Assembly: GCA_036897625.1 (NCBI GenBank)
Contig: JAYMTA010001393.1
Span: 1 to 20,185, forward strand
Length of the DNA stretch: 20,185 nt
From: Pelargonium cotyledonis
Taxonomy: Eukaryota; Streptophyta; Magnoliopsida; Geraniales; Geraniaceae
Reading direction: 5' to 3'
The position numbers were made by a program, and so were the translations under genes. Shown here in pieces: positions 1 through 9,700 of the stretch. The notes beneath the pieces were generated by a model. It was given only the letters and a program-made list of their open reading frames with translations. It had not been told where the DNA came from and searched no databases. The stretch's first letter is position 1. Every line of letters starts with the position of its first letter.

Positions 1-662
1 AGATTTGAAGTTTTTGTACAAATGTAGTGTTGTTTTTAGTGTATCACTAAATTATGTAAATTTTGTGTTTATTTGTGCTTTTTGACTTTTGTTCATATAC
101 TGTTGTGTAACAAAAGTTACTTATTTTTTATTTATTAAACTAGTTTTTGTACCTAACTCTACTTGGGTTGTTGTTTTTATTGTCCTATTATTTAAATTTT
201 AATTTCATTTTTTATTAATAATGTGTTATAATGTCATTAATTTTGTCTAAATTTGATAATAAAAAATGCTATATATTAACTCATAAATTATATTTTGATT
301 TTGAGTTAAAAAATTAGTAACCACATTTTATTTTGTGAGAAATAAATATTTATATACAGTACATTCATCCACCTATTTTAATATTTACATACTCAGCATA
401 ACTATTTTACTTTCACTTATTATAAGTTTTTTTTATAATTTAAATATTGTTATTTTTATTCATGAATAATTAATTTTCATTAGCTCTAATGTCAATACAA
501 ATAGTCTTGTTTAAAAAAAAATGGTCAAACTTTTCTGTGAAATTGTTTAGTTATCTAAGATACATTGTTTTTGATTAATTGATAGTTTGTTGGTGGCACA
601 TGTCACATAACTAGTAAGGACTTCTCTTTATATATATATTAGATTATTTGATTTATTCATTA

Positions 663-709
663 TAAGACTATTAAATAAGTTTCATTTTGTAAGACTATTA
701 AATAAGTTT
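663..709. repeat. Two-copy tandem repeat, 27-bp period
   Basis: The 20-base word beginning TAAGACTATTAAATAAG occurs at 663-682 and again, unchanged, at 690-709. The 27-bp period makes this a short tandem duplication in AT-rich intergenic DNA. Replication slippage is a sufficient explanation. Confidence 0.85.
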
Positions 710-977
710 TGTGCACTTAAACTAAATTAAAATACACTTGTCACTATAACTTTTGGGATTTTTTATTTCATAATATTTTATTTTATTTTATCTCATCTTT
801 TATTCCTGCCACAGTTTTTTTTCTTTTTTCTTTTCAAGTTGAAATGTTGGATAAACGGAATGGGCTTGAAAAGGTAAATCCAACCCGTTTTTGAGATTTA
901 CAGTTTTTCGGCCCAAATGACACAAGTGGTCCACTGGACCCAATGAACAGCACAATTTGTGCATATATAAGGCTTTA

Positions 978-1037
978 TCATTGTAGGACTTCATGATTTT
1001 AAAATAAAAATAAATAAATTCATTGTAGGACTTCATG
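978..1037. repeat. 18-bp direct repeats around an A-rich tract
   Basis: The word TCATTGTAGGACTTCATG occurs at 978-995 and 1020-1037. The 24 bases between are almost entirely A and T, dominated by A runs. A direct repeat next to an A-rich tract could be the 3' end of a retroposed sequence with its target-site duplication. It could equally be a local duplication. No insert body is visible between the copies. Confidence 0.8.
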
Positions 1038-2558
1038 TATATTCAAATTTAGCTTGATGTGGAGTACATTCATACTCACAGTAGATGTGGTTTTCTGAGC
1101 ATACAGTGTGATTTCAGCTTAACGGTGTGTTATTCTTGTGTATGCTCGTAGAATTCAGGATCTAGGAATCAAGTTTTCGGCTCTACCGTAGAGGACCACA
1201 ACCTCAAAATTTATCTATCAATACTTTATAAGGTAACTATTTTAAGATGGGGATAAGACGACAACACGTCCTAAATTAATAATATAGCCGAATCAAAAGA
1301 TGCATAGGAATACTACTCTGTGTTTGATTTGTATTTTTTTTACTATATAAAAATTGGAATTTTTTGCTTAAATTGTGGTATCATCTCCTCGTGCCAATGA
1401 GAAATTATTTATACTTACAAATTAAACTCGTTTTGTATATTTATGTGGTTGGTTGTGGTAGCATAGGGTCCACTTTTGAGTTTTAATTGGTAGTTTTAAG
1501 TACTAGCCTCTAAGACTTGTTGACCACAAACACTCATAACTTTACTGCTCTTGTATCCCCTTAAAGCATTGTGATTCGAAGTGAAACTCTTAAGAAAAAA
1601 TTATATTTTCAGTTAGCGTCTTAACGTCCCAGTGAGCTGGGTTTGTTTGGAACTTATCTAACGATGTGATGATCTCGAAAGTGATCACCGGATAAATATG
1701 AGATGTTTAAAGGTAAACCTACAAGATAGAGACCTTGAAAGTAACATAACGGGGCGGGTATCCTTACAAATGACACAATGAGGCAAGGACCTGGGAGGTG
1801 TGGGTGCTATTAAGTAGAGATGTATAGAGCTCTCTTGAGATGATTATAACTTTTTATGTGTTAAGAATAGGCGCAAACCTCTCTCCAGTAGTTAGTAGTC
1901 TTTGATGGAGACTGCATGTTAAGATGAGGTTTGAAACTCTCACCATAATCTTTAGCATTTTATGGAGGCTAAGTGTTGAAGAGATACATGTATTGATGAG
2001 AAAGGACAAATGTCTTATAAGACATTTTCATCAAAGTTATTTTTGAAGTCTTCGATCAAAGTAGCAACTATTTTATTAGGGTTATGTTTTTATTGACAAC
2101 TATACTTAATTATAAATATAGTTATCTTACTCTTTTAAATGTGTGCAAGCGCGTACAATTGTGTCTAACATATTAGAATCAAGCTAGAAGAGTTCATTTT
2201 GATCAAATGAAAAGCGTTATTGTTTGACTTCGAATTGATAAAGAGTAATTAGAATTTGATCAAATCTCTTATACTAGGTTGAAGTGAAAATGTTTGGTTT
2301 CGTGTGAAATATGATGTAAAAATGTGATAATTAACTCTCTCACATACATGCATGTCATCTGCGCATAGAGTGAAATCCACATAATTTACGCACTGAACTC
2401 TATCTAAAACTCATAACCCACAACACTTTCAAGTCGGATTTGACACGATTCATTTTGACCCAAACCCAAAACCCGGCTTAAACTAAAATTTAATTTGTCA
2501 ACTAAGTCCGATCGTTAAAAGGTCAACAATTGAATATTTAAAATTAGAAAAAAATTAA

Positions 2559-2568
2559 TTATAAATTA
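2559..2568 (+). promoter_or_regulatory. Possible TATA-like element of CBP80
   Basis: An AT-rich word, TTATAAATTA, lies about 25-30 bases before DNA that turns abruptly CT-rich, which looks like a transcribed leader. A telo-box-like AACCCTAG follows at about 2664-2671, a motif often found near start sites of plant housekeeping genes. In DNA this AT-rich the TATA assignment is weak, and this class of gene is often TATA-less. Confidence 0.25.
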
Positions 2569-2596
2569 TGTAATTGGTAGGAAAGAGAGGCACATC

Positions 2597-2776
2597 ATGC
2601 ACATTCACACATGCGATCACTCTTCTGGTCACTCAAATCAGTCTCAAGCCGTTGTAGTCACCAACCCTAGACTCAACCCTTTCTCCGCTGTCCTCTCGCC
2701 GTCGACCGCCGCTGTTCTCTGGCCGTCGACCAACGTTTCTATACTCTCGCCGGCGACTGCTTCACCCAATACCTAA
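2597..2776 (+). CDS. Candidate upstream ORF in CBP80 leader
   Basis: An ATG at 2597 opens 59 codons ending with TAA at 2774-2776, seven bases before the predicted leader donor. The peptide begins MHIHTCDHSSGHSN and continues Ser/Pro/Ala-rich (LSPSTAAVLWPSTNV). It contains the GCCGTCGACC word twice. A second, overlapping ATG at 2611 gives only 19 codons. The ORF matters only if transcription starts before 2597. I recognise no conserved peptide, and the ORF may be a chance product of stop-poor CT-rich leader DNA. Its ATG has A at -3 but C at +4, a middling context. Confidence 0.25.
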   Translation: MHIHTCDHSSGHSNQSQAVVVTNPRLNPFSAVLSPSTAAVLWPSTNVSILSPATASPNT

Positions 2777-3056
2777 AACCAAGGTTTGTTTCATTAATGA
2801 CCTAAACTATCAGAATATACACTCTGTCTCAGGCTCAGTAGTTTCAGTTCATTGGTTGGTTGGTTGTAGGTATAGATTATTCTGGGATTTACAGATTCTG
2901 TGCATTTTAAAGTTTTGAATTTTACCTGTTTGTTTATTCTGCGTCAGTTCTGCAAATTATACCGTTTTGTAACTTTTGGATGTCGATGCCTCCTGCATTT
3001 TGTGTAGAACTTGAGGGCTTTTCTGTGCTATTACAGTACAGAGAGCATGTAGGGTA

Positions 3057-3422
3057 GAGCGTGAAATTACTGGCCAAGCTCACATTTTTAGGTCTGGAGG
3101 TATGGCATAGGCGGTGGCTTGGATTGAGATCTTATTGATGTCATGTGTTGTGTTTCTGGTTAGGTTTATGGATACACTGTTAGACATGTTTTGTGTGTTC
3201 AATGAAAAAGTTTAGGGAAATAGCGTTATTGTTACAAATAGAGCCTGAAATTGTGGGTCAAGCTCACATTTTTAGATCTGCAGGCACACCATAGATGGTG
3301 GGTGGGATTGAGATATTACTAAAGCCGTATGTTGTATCTGGTTAATTTTGTGCACTCACTGTTAGGCATGTCGTGTGTGTGTGATGAAAAAATTAATGGG
3401 AACAGTGCCATCGTTACAAATA
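3057..3422. repeat. Imperfect tandem duplication, 184-bp unit, in CBP80 leader intron
   Basis: Copy 1 (3057-3240) and copy 2 (3241-3422) run in the same order. Both begin GAGC, share AAGCTCACATTTTTAG near the start, GGATTGAGAT in the middle, TGTTAG.CATG later, and end with GTTACAAATA. By eye about three quarters of positions agree, with a small deletion in copy 2. The copies abut exactly, so this is a tandem duplication old enough to have diverged. It lies wholly inside the predicted leader intron. Confidence 0.85.
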
Positions 3423-3704
3423 GAGGTAGTGTTGTCTTCTTTTTTGCATATTCCATATTTGGGTTTTAGGATTAGTCAGAGTTCTAAGAGGCTTTGAAGG
3501 TTTGCTTTGGTTATAGTTTATTGGATGTTTGTTGGATTGGAGCGTATTTGTATGTGTTAATAGTTTTATCATGTTACAAACTTACCTAACTAATTGAATA
3601 CTCTCACTCCTTATCATTTGAAGCAGGTATCTGGTATAGTACAGCCCTCATTTTCTTTAAAGCTCCCAGTCATTCTCTGTAAAGTGTTTCGCTATCTCTG
3701 AAGG

Positions 3705-6700
3705 ATGAGCAGCTGGAGGAGTCTTCTCCTTCGGATTAGCGACAAGTGCCCTGACTATGGCACTAGCACCGACTTCAAAGAACACATTGTCAGTTCTACG
3801 CTCCATGTCTCTCTATATGAGTTTATTTTATGTAGACATCTTTAGTCTCAATCTCTTACATTTATTTTCTCAGAACCCTAGATTTCTATTATTGCCCTGC
3901 CTATGCTTCATAGGTACTAGCTAGCTACTAACTACATGGTATCATTTTTTTCCTTTCAAATTTGCAGGAAACATGCTCTGGCGTGCTTCGGCGTGAACTT
4001 GACCACTCTGGGAATGATATTCTTCCTGTAAGCCTTGCATACCTTACTTAAGTTTATGTACAATAGAGATTTTAACACCCAATTACTTTTTGGTGATAGT
4101 AATGTTTAAATTATGTTGGTTGACATTGTACATTTAGTGATTCAGACCATTCAACCTATATTTTATATTTTTAACCATTGTTTTACATTTGAGATATGTA
4201 CCATGCTTGTCTTCTGTTGTATGGCCATTGTGTAAAGTTCTCCAAAATAAGTGGAAGGTTGCATCAATTTTTTGTCATTGTGTAAAGTTTTCCAAAATAA
4301 GTGCAATATTGCATCAATTTTGTTGTGAATTATGCTGTTGGTATAGTTCAACTGTGGACCCTTCAAGTCCACATGCATTCTCATTTGTTTTCCATGTTTA
4401 CGAATTTGACTAATTTCCATCTGTGTTAGCTTGCATTCCTCATGTTTCTGTCTATCCCACTACATTTTCATTTGTTTTTTGGAATGGTAAAATGCTTGAT
4501 TTTATGTAAGCATTCTAACAAGAGTGTTCATGTACCTTGTTGGCAGTACATTCTTCAATGTGCCGAACAGTTGCCTCACAAGACTCCTTTGTATGGTACA
4601 GTGGTATGATGCATCTACACTTTTGCTATATATTTATTTCATCCCTTTGTCACCTAGAGAGAAGTTTAATCAAATCACCTTTGAAAGTACTCTGCAAAAT
4701 CTCTTTTGAACATAAATTAAGTAGCATTTGACCTTCTACTGGCATTCCTTTATATCCATGCATTGTTTGTCCTTATCAGGTTGGTCTTTTGAACTTGGAA
4801 AATGAGGATTTTGTTAGAAAACTAGTTGAGCAAACTCAAGCTAATTTTCAGGTAGGCAAGCTCTTTGGACATGTATATTTGTATCCTTTTTCAATTGGAG
4901 AGGTTTGATTTTGAAGTGTTCTGTTGAAAACCAAATAAAATTGTGATATATTGTCATTCAAATAATCAAATGGATGGTCAATATGATGATTTTGTGTGTG
5001 GTTGGTTTAATATCAATCAATGGGTTGTGACATCTCATTTTATTTTTCTGTGTATAACATCTGTGTCTTCAATTTCCAGGACGCTTTAGATTCAGGACAT
5101 TGCCACAAGATTCGCCTTTTGATGCGATTTTTGGTTGTTTTGGTATGTTATCAGTTTTTATTGCTATTTGTTTTTTTTTTTTCCAACTTTATCGAACTCA
5201 ATATCTGCTGAATAAGTTGATTAGTCTAATTTAATTATTTACATGCAATTTATCCAGTCTAATTATTTTGTAAATGAGTTTTTCAAACTCAGTATTGATT
5301 AACGAAGTTGAATGGGTTATAATCCTTTTTACCACATTTAGGAAACCCAAAATCAAAATGCACCAGAAAGAAGCTTAGCATTAGCGATATCGTTGTTAAC
5401 TCTTGACCCCCCCCAACCCACAGTGGTGTATGTTTTGGCATGCATTCTTAGAATATGGAATAAAAGTGAATCAAAATTAATATAATTGCATCTAAAGTTG
5501 AATTTTGAATGGAGTTATGTTTGAGGCATATGTTTTTTTTTATTTTTTATTTTATTTTATGGAATTAGGTTCATCATTGAGTTTTTTTGAGTTCATATTC
5601 ATTCACTAGAATGATTATGACAGTGTATGCTACAGGGAGAAAATCTTATTGATATATCCTATTGCTATTTTGATGTTGTTTTAGAATCCTGACCTAAGCA
5701 TGATCTAGGTCTGGCAGGACTTAAAAGCAAAAACTTTATCCTGTTATGCTTATGTGGTATAGTTCTATTATTTTAATTTTTTGAAATAAAGTTTGTAACA
5801 TGTATGTTCTGTTTGTTTCCTAGATGTGCAGCAAAGTCCTTCAACCTAGTTCTCTAGTTGTTGTCTTTGAATCATTATTATCATCATCTGCCACAACCGT
5901 CGATGAGGAGAAAGGAAATCCTTCTTGGCAAGCACGTGCTGACTTCTATATAGCTTGCATTTTATCCTGTCTCCCATGGGGAGGAGCAGAACTCATTGAG
6001 GTAAATCTTATTTCATAGTTAGGTGTTCTGCCTAGTTTTGTTGCCATTATTTTATTTCATTAAAAAGGATATCTTGTGTGCAGCAAGTTCCTGAAGAGAT
6101 CGATAGAGTCATGGTTGGTATTGAAGCTTACATGAGCATTAGAAGACATGTTTCTGACGACGGTCTATCCTTTTTCGAGGATGATGATGAGATGGAGAAA
6201 GTTTCTAGTGAAAAGGTAAGCTTTTATTGCTTTGGATATTCATTGCTCGTCAAATTATGCCCGTTCAACTTAGTATTTTGGTTATAAAGAATCCCTATCC
6301 TCAGTGCCAGTGCACTTAGACAACCCTAACTCCTAAGAACATGCTTGGCTTAACTTGGGATTATGGACTTCACGAATCCCATTGGTATGATCCCAAGTTG
6401 GTAGTTGTGATTCAGTTTTCTTTATATTCAGTTATTCGACAATAGGTAACAGGCTATGAGATCGTGACTGTTTATCAGTGGTGAAATGGTTTTAGTTACA
6501 ATTGATTGCAAAATAATGGAGTATTGATTATGTTGGTTATGATAGCTATGGGCCTTGAGATCTAAAGCCATCAAATGCTTGTATTAGCAATGTGGCACAC
6601 AGTTCTTTTGTAAAGAATTGTAAGGTAATGACATCGATGGGATGTTTTATTGTTTTGAATGATCTATATCTGTTGTATTGTGCTTATGAATGTACAATTC

Positions 6701-9700
6701 TATTGTCTCAAAGAAATTTCAAAGAAGTGTCACTTTCACTGTTAAGTTTTAATTACTTGGAAATTATATTTTAGTTTGCCGTTGTCTTACTAGGATAGTT
6801 TCTCGTTCATTTTAAGATAACATGTCTTTGATTACTATTCTCAGGATTTCTTAGAAGATCTTTGGGGTCGGATACAAGATCTGTCCAACAATGGATGGAA
6901 GATTGATAGCGGTACTTATACTTTTTGTTTATTTTATATATTTTTTATATCTCCATCTCTGCAGTTTATTTTTCCCTTATCTGACAAGGAAACTAAATAA
7001 TTGATTTTTTTGTGGGGTCCAGTTGTGTTCATGAATTGAATTGTCAATAATTCTATACAAATAAAGTTTATAAAAGATTTGTTTTAATCTTTGATTTATC
7101 AATCCCTCTTGACCCCTGGCACATATATCTGAGCTATTTGGTTTTCTAACTTTCTAACGTGCTACTTTGTCGAAGAATATTGTTTTGTTTTTGTTTCTTA
7201 AGCTCATTGTTTTCCTGACTCATTTTCCTGCCTTTCCTATCAATAGCAGTGCTTTGGTTCTTTCTAGAAGAAGACTTTGAACAATATTCTGTTTTGTATT
7301 TAAATAGTATGATTGGCTCACTAATTTATATGTGATGTGCTAATTTTTGTCATCTAGATTTGCTTTACCTTTTACTTTATGAAGATAATACAGATCTACT
7401 GGCAAAAAATTAGAACCAGAATGCAAAGAATTGGGTTTCTCTATTTCCTTTTGACGCGTGAACTGCTGTTGCCTTGTATAATGAAATCATAATATCACAT
7501 CACTTGTTTTGTTGTTTTGTGTATTGTCCTGTGATGAATGCCATGAAACTCACAAAACTAATTCTGACAGAAAACGTGATTCTGAGTTATTTATTTTTGC
7601 TTCACAGTTCTTTTGATTATTAATGCTTAGTGTTACTCTTTCAGTTTTGTTTCCTTCCTTATTTTATTGCTTGATCTATTCCCTTTTTACCTTGCTAGTA
7701 CCAAGACCTCACCTCTCCTTTGAAGCTCAGCTGGTTGCTGGAAAGTCACATGATTTTGGGCCCATTAGCTGCCCCGATCAACCCGAGCCACCTTCATCAC
7801 TTACTGGGATAACTTATGGTAAACAAAGGCATGATGCTGAATTGAAATATCCTCAAAGAATACGGAGACTAGATATATTTCCTGCAAGCAAAATGGAGGT
7901 ACTTATGTAACTTAAGATACTGGAACACATATACTACATTGGTTCACCATTTCATTGTCATGTTCATATATACAATAGTCAAGTCATTTTATTTTTGTGG
8001 CTATCTGATTATCATATTAACTTATATATGTAGTTAAGTAGTTTATTGAAGTAGGGTTTGTTGGTGTTTGACCATTAATAGATGTAATGCTGATTTTTAT
8101 GTTGTGAAAAATGCAAACCCTACAATGTTATATTTTTATATGGCCTTACTAACCATAAGTTTTCTTTTATGTCTTCGCATTGCAGGATTTACAACCAATA
8201 GATCGATTTGTTGTGGAAGAATATTTGCTAGATGTGCTGTTGTTCTTGAATGGAAGGTTTGTAGACACTTAAGTTTGTTATGTTAACTACTTGCATTAAT
8301 TGGTTGGAATGGCATAAATGAATGTCACATTGTATGTGTTGGTAAGATATTTTTGGGAAGACTGTTTTGTTAGACCCCCCTTTAGTGAAGAGAAATTGAT
8401 TACACTATTTCGCGCACCAATGGAATCACTTCCCAACCATTGTTAAGGCTCCTTTTGACCTGCTGAAGTTATCTGCCTCTTTAGTAAGATGACAGTGTTC
8501 CCCAAATCAAGCAATGGAAATACACCATTTTCTTGGATACAAGATATTTTCTGTGAAAGTTTTCTTTTTAAAAACAGCGGGCTTGTTGATTCATGATTGA
8601 TAATTCTACTATATGCTCATTCAGTTTATAGTATTGGTACAACTATTGGGCATAGTTGATGCTATTTATGCTTGTTTTGTTGCTCCTTGTCTTTTTGTTA
8701 TTTGTCTTTGTCAATAAATTTGATAGCCTTTTGGGATCAGTTTTAATTAGTTCTTCTTGTTTCATGCAAAGCTAGTCGAAAGGAATGTGCTTTCTACATG
8801 GTCGGTCTGCCTGTTCCCTTCCGGTATGAGTACCTTATGGCTGAGACAATATTTTCTCAGGTAGTGATCTGGTACTATTTTTCTTCTTCTTGAATGGAAT
8901 ATGAGCCTATATGGGTGCAGCTTTAGCCTTTGCTGATGATCATATATATAAATTTGACATAATGACGACGCTTAAACTTTTGTTGCAGTTGCTTTTGTTG
9001 CCACAGCCCCCATTCAAGCCAATATATTACACACTGGTTATTATAGACCTATGCAAGGTTGTATTTTATAACCAAATAATGTCTTGCTATTTTCATCTGC
9101 ATATCTCAAATATTTTCATACCAAATGAATGATGTTATGCTGAGAAAGCTTGCTGACTGAATTTTGATTCTTAGGCTCTTCCTGGAGCTTTCCCCGCTGT
9201 TGTTGCTGGTGCAGTTCGTGCTCTATTTGAGAAGATTGATGATTTGGATATGGAATGCCGAACACGGCTCATCCTTTGGTTTTCACACCACCTGTAAGTA
9301 TATGATGTCGAACTCTTCTATAGCCTTGATGTCTGTATGCGTTTCCAGACTCTTTTTTCTTTCATTTATGGCATCCTACCGAGGGAATAAATTATCCTTG
9401 TACTTAAGACAATTACTGTTGCCCTTCTTTTTTATGTTCTTGTATCTATCGCTCCACATTGGCACTATCTTGTGCTGGAGTTATATATATTTTTACATAA
9501 ATGCATAATCATATTTAATTATTAAGAGAGGAAGAGGGAGTTCAATACTGAAGCTGATTCGTTTGATTGATGAAATGTAAAGGAATGGAGTTTAAAATAC
9601 AAAGTTTATGGAGCATTATCTGAAAATCGTTCTTTGTGTACACCACATGCTAGGTTCTCTAGAAGTGCTGTGGTCATAAGTTGCATTTTATTATATAGTT

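Larger units (their letters stand above)
1..2580. other. AT-rich intergenic region upstream of CBP80
   Basis: No coding region can be supported on either strand. The open frames present are short, low-complexity and rich in Phe, Leu and Lys codons, as expected from AT-rich DNA. Visible structure consists of short direct repeats (663-709 and 978-1037), a perfect-arm dyad of GGTCCA and TGGACC around one base at 928-940, and an RY-type CATGCATG at 2347-2354. The block 1650-1980 is less AT-rich than its surroundings and may be an old interspersed repeat, but I do not recognise a family. The last few hundred bases should include the CBP80 promoter. Confidence 0.7.
2584..3704 (+). other. CBP80 5' leader with a leader intron (predicted)
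   Basis: The predicted structure is a first leader exon from about 2584 to 2783, an 843-base intron at 2784-3626, and a second leader exon at 3627-3704 that runs into the start codon. The donor reads CCAAG/GTTTGT and the acceptor AAGCAG/GTATC. The first exon is CT-rich and distinctly richer in GC than its flanks, with a GCCGTCGACC word present twice (about 2698 and 2722). The second leader exon contains no ATG. The transcription start is inferred only from the composition change. Leader introns are common in plant housekeeping genes and often raise expression. Confidence 0.5.

Noticed and set aside
800..1036. 78-residue open frame on the minus strand
   Set aside because: It begins in A/T-rich repeat DNA, has low-complexity composition and resembles no known protein. 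It also crosses the 18-bp direct repeat.
1620..1645. CCCAG-N4-CTGGG dyad as a hairpin or terminator
   Set aside because: The arms are only five bases, and this kind of terminator does not apply to plant nuclear genes.
4163..4420. 85-residue minus-strand frame, and plus-strand frames at 4189-4413
   Set aside because: Both lie in CBP80 intron 2 and are produced by the 50-bp tandem duplication. They show no family similarity.
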